From an uncultured Aquimarina sp. (lineage in GTDB: Bacteria; Bacteroidota; Bacteroidia; Flavobacteriales; Flavobacteriaceae): a stretch of 52,354 nt of DNA. The notes beneath the pieces were generated by a model. It saw nothing but the letters and a program-made list of their open reading frames with translations, searched no databases and had not been told where the DNA came from. Made by a program: the position numbers and the translations under genes. This document shows, in pieces, positions 8,472-17,255 of the stretch (the stretch's first letter is position 1; each line of letters begins with the position of its first letter). Location of the stretch: assembly GCA_947492105.1 (NCBI GenBank), contig CANLMN010000029.1, forward strand, positions 1 through 52,354, read 5' to 3'.

Positions 8472-10342
8472 TATCGACCCATATATACCAAAAGAACAGA
8501 AATATCACTCGGTGATACTCCACTAATACGAGAAGCTTGAGATATACTTACTGGTTTTATTCTACTCATTTTTTCGCGAGCCTCATAAGATAAAGATTTC
8601 AGTTTGGTATAATCAAAATTCTCTGGAATTTTGAGGTCCTCCAAACGATTCAATTTATCCGCATTTGCCTTCTCTTTTTCTATATAACCTGCATACTTGA
8701 CTTGAATCTCTGCTTGCTCTAATACTTCTCTATCTAAACTATTTTCTTTTATATAAGTTGTAACACTTGCTACTTTTATAATATCCTCCAATGTAATTTG
8801 AGGTCTTGAAAAAAGTTTAAAAATTTTATCACTCTGCTTAACCAAGGCCGATCCTTTTTCCTCTAGAATGGGATTAGCTTCTTCTTTTGTTATGCTCGTT
8901 TTCTTGAAAAAAGTAATAAGCTGATCAGACTGCTCCTTTTTGAACTCCATTCTTTTCATACGACTCTCATCAGCCAATCCGACCTTATAGGATTTCTCAG
9001 TCAATCTAAAATCAGCATTATCTTGTCTCAACAAGGTACGATATTCGGCACGGGAAGTAAACATGCGATAAGGCTCTTCTGTACCTTTGGTGATCAAATC
9101 ATCAATCAACACTCCAATATATGCCTCGCTCCTTTTGAGTATAAATGGATCTCGCTCTTGTACTTTTAGTGCGGCATTGATACCAGCCATCAGTCCTTGA
9201 GAAGCTGCTTCTTCGTATCCGGTAGTCCCATTAATTTGACCTGCAAAAAACAATCCAGAAACGATTTTTGTTTCTAGAGTATGGGTCAGCTGCGTCGGAG
9301 GAAAATAATCGTATTCTATTGCATATCCCGCTCTAAAAAACTTTACATTTTCGAAACCTACTACCGACCGAAGTGCTTTGAATTGTACATCCTCTGGCAA
9401 CGAAGTAGAAAAACCATTTACATATACCTCCACAGTATTCCATCCCTCTGGTTCTACAAATATTTGATGTCTTTCTTTGTCAGCAAAACGATTGATTTTA
9501 TCTTCTATAGAGGGGCAATATCGTGGTCCAATACTTTTGATTCTGCCATTAAACATTGGAGATCGATCAAAGCCTTCTCTCAACAACTCATGAACAATAC
9601 CCGAGGTGTATGTCATATGACATGATCGCTGTTTTGTTAATGGTTTTGTAAGATTGGTATAGCTGAATTTGTCTGGAACTTGATCCCCTGGTTGTTCTTC
9701 CATTCGTGTAAAATCCAAAGATCTTCCATCTACTCGAGGAGGAGTTCCTGTTTTCATTCTACCACTTTCAAAACCCAAATCCACCAATTGTTCTGTGATT
9801 CCTGTAGCAGCACTCTCACCTGCTCTACCGCCACCGAACTGTTTGTCTCCGATATGTATCAACCCATTGAGAAAAGTTCCGTTGGTCAGAACAACGGATT
9901 TTGCCCGTACTTGGATACCCAATGAAGTTTTGACACCTTTGATCTGACCATTCTCTACAATCAAACCACTTACCATTTCTTGATAAAAATCAACATTTGG
10001 TGTACGTTCTAACATTAATCGCCACTCCTCTGCAAAACGCATTCTGTCACTCTGTACCCTTGGACTCCACATTGCTGGTCCCTTGGATTTGTTGAGCATC
10101 TTGAATTGGATTGCAGTTCTATCACTTATAATACCGCTGTATCCACCAAGTGCATCAATCTCTCGTACAATTTGCCCTTTAGCTATTCCTCCCATTGCGG
10201 GATTACAACTCATTTGACCAATGTTCTGCAGGTTCATTGTAATAAGCAATGTGCTACATCCTACATTGGCAGCTGCGGCTGCTGCCTCTGCTCCAGCATG
10301 ACCACCACCTACTACTATTACATCATATTCTTTGTCAAACAT
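8471..10342 (-). CDS. mnmG: tRNA uridine-5-carboxymethylaminomethyl modification enzyme MnmG (GidA)
   Basis: 623 residues, normal full length. The FAD-binding N-terminus is VIVVGGGHAGAEAAAAAA (residues 8-25). Family signatures include GGIAKGQIVREIDALGG, the FAD-region GLFFAGQINGTTGYEEAA and the MnmG-specific YIGVLIDDLITKGTEEPYR and MFTSRAEYR. The enzyme works with MnmE to build the cmnm5 group on wobble U34 of certain tRNAs. The helical C-terminal domain ends in SRISGVSPSDISVLLVYM. It is the third gene of the operon, flanked by the two parS palindromes. mnmG is a classic neighbour of the replication origin in several bacterial phyla. Confidence 0.98.
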   Translation of the reverse strand: MFDKEYDVIVVGGGHAGAEAAAAAANVGCSTLLITMNLQNIGQMSCNPAMGGIAKGQIVREIDALGGYSGIISDRTAIQFKMLNKSKGPAMWSPRVQSDRMRFAEEWRLMLERTPNVDFYQEMVSGLIVENGQIKGVKTSLGIQVRAKSVVLTNGTFLNGLIHIGDKQFGGGRAGESAATGITEQLVDLGFESGRMKTGTPPRVDGRSLDFTRMEEQPGDQVPDKFSYTNLTKPLTKQRSCHMTYTSGIVHELLREGFDRSPMFNGRIKSIGPRYCPSIEDKINRFADKERHQIFVEPEGWNTVEVYVNGFSTSLPEDVQFKALRSVVGFENVKFFRAGYAIEYDYFPPTQLTHTLETKIVSGLFFAGQINGTTGYEEAASQGLMAGINAALKVQERDPFILKRSEAYIGVLIDDLITKGTEEPYRMFTSRAEYRTLLRQDNADFRLTEKSYKVGLADESRMKRMEFKKEQSDQLITFFKKTSITKEEANPILEEKGSALVKQSDKIFKLFSRPQITLEDIIKVASVTTYIKENSLDREVLEQAEIQVKYAGYIEKEKANADKLNRLEDLKIPENFDYTKLKSLSYEAREKMSRIKPVSISQASRISGVSPSDISVLLVYMGR

Positions 10343-10366
10343 TCTTCTACTTTTTATAAAATCACT

Positions 10367-10786
10367 TTATTGTTCCACGTGGAACAATGCTAATTTTTCA
10401 TCTTCTTTGGTTCTCATTCGTTGAGATTCTTCTTCGGTCTTATCCTTATATCCGCAGAAATGTAAGATCCCATGAACTAGTACTCTTCTTAATTCTTCTT
10501 CGAAACTAACTCCATATTCTCCTGCATTTTCCTTCACTCTTTCGGTTGATACAAAAATATCTCCGTGCAGCTCCTTACCCAATGAATTATCAAAACTAAT
10601 AATATCTGTATAGGTATCATGATCCAAGAATTGTTGATTGATTTTGAGCAGATATTCGTCATCACAAAAGATATAAGTAATCTCACCCTCGGTACAATTT
10701 TCTGATGCAATCACACTAGAGATCCATCCCTCTATTCGCTTATCATGTACTACTTCTTGTGCTGTTTCGTAATGGAAATCAATCAT
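10367..10786 (-). CDS. ybeY: Endoribonuclease YbeY (rRNA maturation)
   Basis: 139 residues, the normal size for YbeY of this phylum. Family motifs are YIFCDDEYLLKINQQFLDHD-like upstream, then YTDIISFD and HGDIFVS. The metal motif is HGILHFCGYKD, in which the third zinc ligand of the canonical H-x3-H-x5-H is occupied by Asp. YbeY takes part in 16S rRNA 3' maturation and ribosome quality control. The start overlaps the end of the DUF4175 gene by 8 nt. The last codons (LFHVEQ) are themselves encoded by the parS palindrome. Confidence 0.95.
   Translation of the reverse strand: MIDFHYETAQEVVHDKRIEGWISSVIASENCTEGEITYIFCDDEYLLKINQQFLDHDTYTDIISFDNSLGKELHGDIFVSTERVKENAGEYGVSFEEELRRVLVHGILHFCGYKDKTEEESQRMRTKEDEKLALFHVEQ
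10371..10386. promoter_or_regulatory. parS (ParB-binding site), perfect 16-bp palindrome
   Basis: TGTTCCACGTGGAACA fits the parS consensus TGTTNCACGTGNAACA at every fixed position. It lies within the last codons of ybeY, 24 nt before the mnmG start. ParB loads on such sites, which usually cluster around the chromosomal origin. Confidence 0.88.
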
Positions 10787-13700
10787 TGTTTTTCTTGAAA
10801 TACTGTTGTACTTTGGCCTTATAAACTTGCCGCAAAGGTAATACTTGTCTGTTTAAAATCTCTGTCCTATTAAAATATTGTTTAGCATCAGGAATTGTTC
10901 TGGAATTAGGTGCTTCAAAACTCTCATAATTTGTTCTCCCCTCTCTCCTATTTTCTTCACCTTGCTGAAAAGCTGCTTGATCTAATTTTAACAATTGATG
11001 CTTTATATTTTGCATCTTCTGCATGGTACTTTGGTTAAAACCCTTACTCAACAACTCCTGTTCTACCTGCTCCATTTGCCTCAATAATCTATTGCCATCA
11101 CGTCCCAATCCTTCTTTTTCTAGTCTATCCTGTAGCTTTTGTCTTAACTCTTGTTGACGCTTAAATATCTCGTATAATTCTCCATTACTCAATTCACTAT
11201 TAAACGGGTTTCCTTCACCCTCCTCACCATCTTCACCTTCTTGTCCTTCTTTATCTCCCTTTCCAGTTTTTCCGTTTTTGCCATTCTTTCCGCTTTTTCC
11301 TTCCTTACCACCTTTATCTCCTTCACCGTTTCCATCCTTTCCCTTTCCATTCTTACCCTCTTTGCCAGCATCCCCCTGCTCACCAGATTTTCCAGATTTA
11401 CCCTTCTTACCTTTATCTCCTTCTTGACCATTCTGACCCTCCTTGCCATCGTCTCCTTCTTTTCCTTTTTCACCATCTTTTCCTTTCTTTAATCCTTCTT
11501 TCATTTGCTGATTAATTCCCTCTTGCTTCTTTATGATATCCGGCAATTGAAAGCCCTGAGCGTCTCCTGGTTTTTTTCCTTTACCTGGTTTACCCTGAGA
11601 TTTGCTTGACTGCATATTATTGAGTGCATTGCTTAACATAAAAGCTAATTCATTTGCATAGGTAATAGCATATCGTTGACTAGAGGCCCCCTGCAAAAGC
11701 ATATTCTCAGATAATTGTTCCAAAGATTTATTAATATTTAATTCGATATCTGTAATCTTTTCTGTCATCTCCTCTTTGATCTCCGGTGTGCGTAATGCCA
11801 ATGCATACAAACTATCATCTATATGTTTGAAATGTTCTCGAAGTACACTCTGTCTTCTGATGCTTCTTGCATAATCTGGATTATTCTCTTTCATAGCTCT
11901 GAAACGTTCCATCAACGATTCTTGGCTCAGCGAATACTCTATAAGATTATCCAATATTTGTCGTAGCATCTCTGCATCTTCTTCTTGCTGCTCCTGTTCC
12001 ATACCGGCCATTTCCATCTGCATCTGATCACTCATTTGCTTCATTTTTTGGGCTGCATTCTTCTGATTATTCTTGGCTGCCTCTTTCTTATTTTCTCCTA
12101 ATTTCTGGCTCGCCTTTTCCTGTTCTTCATTTATACTTTTTTCTTTTTCTTTTTCTTGATCAAGATTCATACTCTTTTGCAGACTACTATTCTTTTCTCT
12201 TAGCTCTTCCATTCCTTTTTGAAATTCCTCGAATTCCTTATTCAATCGATCCTGCTCCTCCTTGGTATTTTCCTCGTTCTTTTTTTGCGAAAGTGCCTCT
12301 TGTTTCTTGGATAATTCCTCTAATTGAGCCGCCAATTGTTCATGCTTCTTGATCACATAATAGCGCTTCGTTAATTCTACTAATTGTTCTAAATTCTTTT
12401 CTGTATTTTTATTTTGCTTCCCTAATTCTTCGAGCTTTTCTGTGAGCTCTTCCTTTTGCAATTTATCTGTTAACTTTTTCAGTTCTTCCAAAAGTCTTTC
12501 GTTTTTCTGAAGTTCCTTTTCCTGTCGCTCTAATCGATCTTTTAATGCTTCCTTATAGGCGTCGTCTTCTTTTTCATCCTTCTGGAGTTTATCCAAATTT
12601 TCTTTTAATTCTTTTGTAAAATTCTTCATCATCTGCTCTTGCTCTTCTTGCCTCTTGACAAAATTCTGAAGCTTCTTTTTTTCATTATAACTAAGAGCTT
12701 TCTTTTCTTTTTGGGTCTTGCTTAGCTCTTTCAAAAGGTTTTCTTGTTCCTTGAATTTTTTCAAAGATTCATCCATGCCACCTAATGTCTTACTTTGCTG
12801 TGCTAATTGCTCTTTTTTTCTTTCTTCTTTTGTTGTTTTATTATAAGAAAATACGCGGCTTCTGGCGTGTTTATAATTATGCAAAGCATCGTTATCATAG
12901 ACCTCAAAATAGAACTCGTAAGATTTTCCGTCCACCAAACTTAGCGTATCTGGAAAAGTATAGGAGAACTCTTCATACAAGTTTTGTGAGCGTTTCAAAA
13001 TTTGGGTTGTCTTGGCTTCTGGATTTGTACTATCATAGTAGACCATTTGTATCTTGGACAGACCATAATCATCACTAGCTTGTCCCAAAAAATACATATA
13101 TTCAGTATTGATAGAATCTACTTCTGATCGTAATTGCAACTCTGGATACTGATCTTTTATAACCTTCAATCCAAACGCTAGCCGTTCATAATTTGATACC
13201 TTTTTATTCGAAGTAGCCAATTCGTAATCGGTATCCTGATAAATCCTTTTTTTTAAAGTAAACGTATTCTCAATCTTTCCAAAAAACTCGGTAGTATCTG
13301 CGGTAATGAAAGACATTTGATCTGTATTATTTGTCCTGATCTTCCATGTAACTTTTGTTCCTTCTGGCAGTGTTGCGTTACCCGAACTTCTAAAAATCTC
13401 CTTCTTCTTTTTGGTGTACAGCGGATACTCTGCATGCATTTCAAAATTTTGAACCAAAGGCACCGCAACTACATCAAGAGTATATGGTCTAGATGTGACT
13501 TCGTTTCCTTTAAATCTAAAAGTACGTTGACCTTTTGGCTGCTCAAAAATGTATTCAAAATTGCCCTTACTGTTACGTTTCATAAAATACAGTTCTTCAT
13601 CAAACTGAATACTCACATTATCTGGTACAACATCACCCTCGGTTGTAATCTCCAAAGTGTAGGCTCTGTTCTCTAATGCCTCTAATGATTGGTTAATAAT

Positions 13701-14294
13701 TCTGAAATGAAAAGGTGCTGGGGGCTCATAAACCGTAGAGTAATTAACCACCCTTTTATAGCTTTCGGTAAACCAATTCTTATTACCTATCAAACTTATC
13801 CCTACAAATAATAAAACAGGGATCGCAGCGTATTTTAAATATTTGATATTATCCTTGAAGTTGATAGCGAGCTTGAATGGTACTGGTTGCAGCGCCGCAG
13901 ATTTTTGTGCAATCCCTGCGAGTAATAATTCTGACTGTTCTGTGCTAGATTGTAATTGTAGTACATTAAGTAGTCTATCCTCTACCTCTGGGAAATGTAT
14001 CCCTATCATCTTGGATGCCGTGGTATAATCAATACCTCTAGATAGTTTGAAGAGTTTGGCTAATGGAATACAAATAAACTTTATAAATAATCCGATAGCA
14101 CCAAGTATAAATAGCCAAAATAGCATTGTCCGACCCAACATATTAAGCCACAAAAAATGTTCTATCAAGAGCGTGATCAAAAAATATAATACTCCTATTG
14201 TAAAAAACAAAATACCACCTTTCAACAATTCATTCAGATAATACTTACGAATAAAAGCTTCTAATTTTTGTTGAATAATTTCAAATTGCCCCAT
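10779..14294 (-). CDS. DUF4175-family membrane protein with coiled-coil and collagen-like regions
   Basis: 1171 residues. Membrane helices lie near residues 25-75 (GGILFFTIGVLYFLITLLI, TMLFWLFILGAIGLFIKF) and 150-170. A beta-rich extracytoplasmic part (about 175-480) follows. Residues about 490-780 are a long Lys/Glu/Gln coiled coil, then a conserved helical region. A GxY collagen-like tract spans residues about 930-1030 with dozens of GK/GE/GD triplets. The C-terminus (about 1040-1171) is helical and Gln-rich. The DUF4175 family is widespread in Bacteroidota with no established function. It is the first gene of an operon with ybeY (8-nt overlap) and mnmG. The collagen-like tract is low complexity and may vary between strains. 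Confidence 0.85.
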   Translation of the reverse strand: MGQFEIIQQKLEAFIRKYYLNELLKGGILFFTIGVLYFLITLLIEHFLWLNMLGRTMLFWLFILGAIGLFIKFICIPLAKLFKLSRGIDYTTASKMIGIHFPEVEDRLLNVLQLQSSTEQSELLLAGIAQKSAALQPVPFKLAINFKDNIKYLKYAAIPVLLFVGISLIGNKNWFTESYKRVVNYSTVYEPPAPFHFRIINQSLEALENRAYTLEITTEGDVVPDNVSIQFDEELYFMKRNSKGNFEYIFEQPKGQRTFRFKGNEVTSRPYTLDVVAVPLVQNFEMHAEYPLYTKKKKEIFRSSGNATLPEGTKVTWKIRTNNTDQMSFITADTTEFFGKIENTFTLKKRIYQDTDYELATSNKKVSNYERLAFGLKVIKDQYPELQLRSEVDSINTEYMYFLGQASDDYGLSKIQMVYYDSTNPEAKTTQILKRSQNLYEEFSYTFPDTLSLVDGKSYEFYFEVYDNDALHNYKHARSRVFSYNKTTKEERKKEQLAQQSKTLGGMDESLKKFKEQENLLKELSKTQKEKKALSYNEKKKLQNFVKRQEEQEQMMKNFTKELKENLDKLQKDEKEDDAYKEALKDRLERQEKELQKNERLLEELKKLTDKLQKEELTEKLEELGKQNKNTEKNLEQLVELTKRYYVIKKHEQLAAQLEELSKKQEALSQKKNEENTKEEQDRLNKEFEEFQKGMEELREKNSSLQKSMNLDQEKEKEKSINEEQEKASQKLGENKKEAAKNNQKNAAQKMKQMSDQMQMEMAGMEQEQQEEDAEMLRQILDNLIEYSLSQESLMERFRAMKENNPDYARSIRRQSVLREHFKHIDDSLYALALRTPEIKEEMTEKITDIELNINKSLEQLSENMLLQGASSQRYAITYANELAFMLSNALNNMQSSKSQGKPGKGKKPGDAQGFQLPDIIKKQEGINQQMKEGLKKGKDGEKGKEGDDGKEGQNGQEGDKGKKGKSGKSGEQGDAGKEGKNGKGKDGNGEGDKGGKEGKSGKNGKNGKTGKGDKEGQEGEDGEEGEGNPFNSELSNGELYEIFKRQQELRQKLQDRLEKEGLGRDGNRLLRQMEQVEQELLSKGFNQSTMQKMQNIKHQLLKLDQAAFQQGEENRREGRTNYESFEAPNSRTIPDAKQYFNRTEILNRQVLPLRQVYKAKVQQYFKKNND

Positions 14295-14394
14295 AGCTAT
14301 AATACTTCTCTTATCAATTCAGTTGCTTAAAAATACAACTAATTTCAAAGGAATTTGTTATATTGAAGATTACAAAAGATCAAAGAGGAAGTAT

Positions 14395-15459
14395 ATGTGG
14401 AATGATCTAAAATATTTGACTGCGCTGAGTATACCAATTACTGCGATTCTTGCACTATGGTTACAAGGTTGGTATAGTTATTTTACTGTACTCTATGCCT
14501 TCGGTTTTATTCCTTTGATCGAGTTATTCACTACAAAATCCAAAGAAAACCTTACTCCATCCGATCAAACAGAAAAAAGTTCCAATCCCATTTTTGATTG
14601 GATGTTATATATCAATTTACCCATCATTTATGGATTATTGATAAGCCTCTTGTATAGTACCTCTACCAACTCATTAGCTACTTATGAGCTTACTGGTCTG
14701 ATTCTTTCTGTTGGAATTGTACTTGGAGCAAGTGGTATCAATGTTGCGCATGAACTTGGTCATCGATTTACCAAAGAACGTTTTATTGCAAAAGCACTAT
14801 TACTTCCATGCTTGTACATGCATTTTTTTATTGAACATAATTATGGTCATCATCAAAATATTGCCACGAATGCTGATCCTGCGACTGCAAAATATAATCA
14901 TCCTCTATATCTATTTTGGATCACATCTATATGTGGGCAATATTTGAGTGCTTGGAAAATTCAAATTAATTTATTGAAAAAACAGCATAAAAACTTCTTC
15001 TCCATCAAAAATGATATGTTCTGGTACCTCATTTTAACTTTTATTTATTTGGGAATTGTTACTAGTATATTTGGTACTCTAGGCACAATCATAGCTGTTC
15101 TTACAGCAACCGTTGGTTTCTTATTATTAGAAACCATTAATTATATTGAGCATTACGGATTACGCCGGCAAAAAAAGATTACGGGTAGCTATGAGCGTGT
15201 AAGCCCCATACATTCCTGGAACTCCAATCATCGTTTTGGACGTATTATCTTATATGAACTCACTAGACATAGTGATCACCACCATAGAGCGGTCAAAAAA
15301 TATCAGCTCCTGGATCATCATGATAATAGTCCTCAATTACCCCTAGGATATCCTGGATCTATGCTATTATCTATGATCCCTCCCTTATGGTTTTGGGTCA
15401 TGAATAAACGTATTCCTGATACTATGAAAACCAAAAAAAAACAGCAATCTCTAAACTAA
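14395..15459 (+). CDS. Alkane 1-monooxygenase (AlkB-like) membrane diiron hydroxylase
   Basis: 354 residues from the ATG at 14395, preferred over an in-frame ATG at 14323 because a purine-rich AGAGGAAG lies just upstream and the first membrane helix begins right after it. Six hydrophobic helices are visible. The His-box set of the integral-membrane diiron family is complete: HELGHR, HNYGHHQNIAT, NYIEHYGL and HSDHHHR. AlkB enzymes hydroxylate terminal methyl groups of alkanes or fatty-acyl chains using rubredoxin electrons. No rubredoxin or fatty-acid genes adjoin it, so the natural substrate is open. It is divergent from the DUF4175 operon and appears monocistronic. Confidence 0.9.
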   Translation: MWNDLKYLTALSIPITAILALWLQGWYSYFTVLYAFGFIPLIELFTTKSKENLTPSDQTEKSSNPIFDWMLYINLPIIYGLLISLLYSTSTNSLATYELTGLILSVGIVLGASGINVAHELGHRFTKERFIAKALLLPCLYMHFFIEHNYGHHQNIATNADPATAKYNHPLYLFWITSICGQYLSAWKIQINLLKKQHKNFFSIKNDMFWYLILTFIYLGIVTSIFGTLGTIIAVLTATVGFLLLETINYIEHYGLRRQKKITGSYERVSPIHSWNSNHRFGRIILYELTRHSDHHHRAVKKYQLLDHHDNSPQLPLGYPGSMLLSMIPPLWFWVMNKRIPDTMKTKKKQQSLN

Positions 15460-15558
15460 TAATTCGCTTCTACTACTACTATTTTGACCTACGATTATAT
15501 TTCAACTCTAAACTTCTTTAAAAACTACTGATCTGTTCCTAGTTCCTCTATGAACTAT

Positions 15559-15566
15559 TATCTTTG
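15559..15566 (+). promoter_or_regulatory. Candidate -7 box of gltX (TATCTTTG)
   Basis: TATCTTTG fits TAnnTTTG and lies 21 nt before the gltX ATG. No clear TTG -33 element precedes it. Confidence 0.55.
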
Positions 15567-15587
15567 CAATTCAAAAATTAAGAAGTT

Positions 15588-17099
15588 ATGTCAGATTTGG
15601 TTCGTGTGCGTTTTGCACCAAGCCCTACAGGTCCTTTACACATAGGTGGTGTACGTACTGCCTTATTCAATTATCTTTTTGCCAAAAAACATGGTGGTAC
15701 TTTTATCCTTCGGATAGAAGATACTGATCAAAACCGTTACATTCCTGGAGCAGAAACGTATATCAAAGATGCTTTAGATTGGTGTGGTATTCCGTTTGAC
15801 GAAGGGCCAGATAAAGATGGTGGCTATGGTCCTTATAGACAAAGTGAGCGTAAATCACTATATAAGAATTATGTCGATGAGCTCATTACTACAGGTCATG
15901 CCTATTACGCCTTTGATACTGCCGAGGCCTTAGATTCTCAACGAAAGGATCATGAAACTCAGGGCAAAACTTTTATTTATAATTGGCATAATAGACTTCA
16001 TCTTCAAAACTCCTTATCCCTGACTCCAGAAGAAGTACAAGCCAAACTAAATGCTGGAGAGCCCTATGTGGTTCGTTTCAAATCTCCACAAGATGAAACA
16101 CTCCTTCTAGAAGATATTGTTCGTGGTACTATTACCATTGATACCAATATACTGGATGATAAAATTTTATTCAAAAGTGATGGTATGCCCACCTATCATT
16201 TGGCCAATATAGTTGATGATCATTTGATGGAAATCTCTCATGTTATTCGTGGAGAAGAATGGTTGCCATCATTAGCACTACATGTCCTACTCTATCGTTC
16301 CTTGGGTTGGAAAGCTCCAGAGTTTGCACATCTTCCGTTGATTCTAAAACCTGTTGGCAAAGGAAAACTAAGTAAGCGTGATGGTGACAAAATGGGTTTT
16401 CCGGTATTTCCATTACAATGGAAAGATCCAAAAAATCAAGAACACTCTTCTGGATATCGCGAAGCAGGATATATTCCGGATGCAGTTGTAAATATGCTTG
16501 CATTTCTTGGATGGAATCCAGGTACCGAACAAGAACTATTTTCTCTTGAAGAATTAATACAAGCCTTTGATCTGAAACGTGTAAACAAGGCTGGAGCAAA
16601 ATTTGATCCAGACAAGACAAAATGGTTCCAACAACAGTATATACAAAAAACCTCTGATGCAACACTTGCCAAAAGTTTTGCATCCCTACTTTTAGAAAAA
16701 AACATTACTACCTCATTAGACCTTGTTGCAATTACCAAATTACTAAAAGAACGCGCTGTTTTTGTACATGATCTTTGGGATCTCGGGTCTTTCTTTTTTA
16801 TAGCACCTACCACCTATGATGCCAAAGCTTCTAAAAAAGCTTGGAAAGAAGATACAAACAAGCTCATGGAAGAGCTTATTACAGTATTAGAATCTATTAC
16901 TGATTATTCTGATACAAATGTTACAACCACTGTAAAATCATGGATTACAAGTAAAGAAATTGGTTTTGGAAAAGTCATGATGCCTTTACGCGTTGCATTA
17001 GTTGGATCGTTACAAGGACCTGATGTTTTTGAAATTGCTACCTTATTAGGCAAAGAACAAACTATTGAACGAATTAAAACTGCCATAACGCAGTTATAA
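15588..17099 (+). CDS. gltX: Glutamyl-tRNA synthetase
   Basis: 503 residues, full length. It is a class I aminoacyl-tRNA synthetase with the HIGH motif in APSPTGPLHIGGVRTALFNY (residues about 8-27) and the KMSKS equivalent KLSKRDGDKMGFPV (about 263-276). The intervening IRGEEWLPS and LPLILKPVGKGKLS segments are GluRS-specific. It charges tRNA-Glu in the cytoplasm. The genome also carries glnS (18505-20571), so tRNA-Gln is charged directly and this enzyme need not be non-discriminating. A strong hairpin terminator follows. Confidence 0.98.
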   Translation: MSDLVRVRFAPSPTGPLHIGGVRTALFNYLFAKKHGGTFILRIEDTDQNRYIPGAETYIKDALDWCGIPFDEGPDKDGGYGPYRQSERKSLYKNYVDELITTGHAYYAFDTAEALDSQRKDHETQGKTFIYNWHNRLHLQNSLSLTPEEVQAKLNAGEPYVVRFKSPQDETLLLEDIVRGTITIDTNILDDKILFKSDGMPTYHLANIVDDHLMEISHVIRGEEWLPSLALHVLLYRSLGWKAPEFAHLPLILKPVGKGKLSKRDGDKMGFPVFPLQWKDPKNQEHSSGYREAGYIPDAVVNMLAFLGWNPGTEQELFSLEELIQAFDLKRVNKAGAKFDPDKTKWFQQQYIQKTSDATLAKSFASLLLEKNITTSLDLVAITKLLKERAVFVHDLWDLGSFFFIAPTTYDAKASKKAWKEDTNKLMEELITVLESITDYSDTNVTTTVKSWITSKEIGFGKVMMPLRVALVGSLQGPDVFEIATLLGKEQTIERIKTAITQL

Positions 17100-17138
17100 T
17101 TCTATTGCCAACTATATTTTTATTACATCAACTTCTAT

Positions 17139-17170
17139 AAGCCCTGAATAGCTTAATTCAGGGCTTTTAT
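17139..17170 (+). terminator. Rho-independent terminator of gltX
   Basis: A perfect 11-bp stem AAGCCCTGAAT / ATTCAGGGCTT (17139-17149, 17156-17166) with a 6-nt loop and a short T tract, about 40 nt past the gltX stop. Confidence 0.85.
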
Positions 17171-17255
17171 ATTGTAACGAATTCACTTTTTCTGTTACTC
17201 ATACTGTAGCTACATTTTGTATCTTTAATAAAAACCTTTTAAAAAAACTAAAACT

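Noticed and set aside
11189-11492. Alternative-frame ORFs across the collagen-like region
   Set aside because: They arise from the periodic GxY codons of the DUF4175 gene in other frames and have no initiation signals.
13200-14294. Possible split of the DUF4175 gene into two genes
   Set aside because: The reading frame is continuous from 14294 to 10779, and the membrane, beta and coiled-coil parts follow the usual family order.
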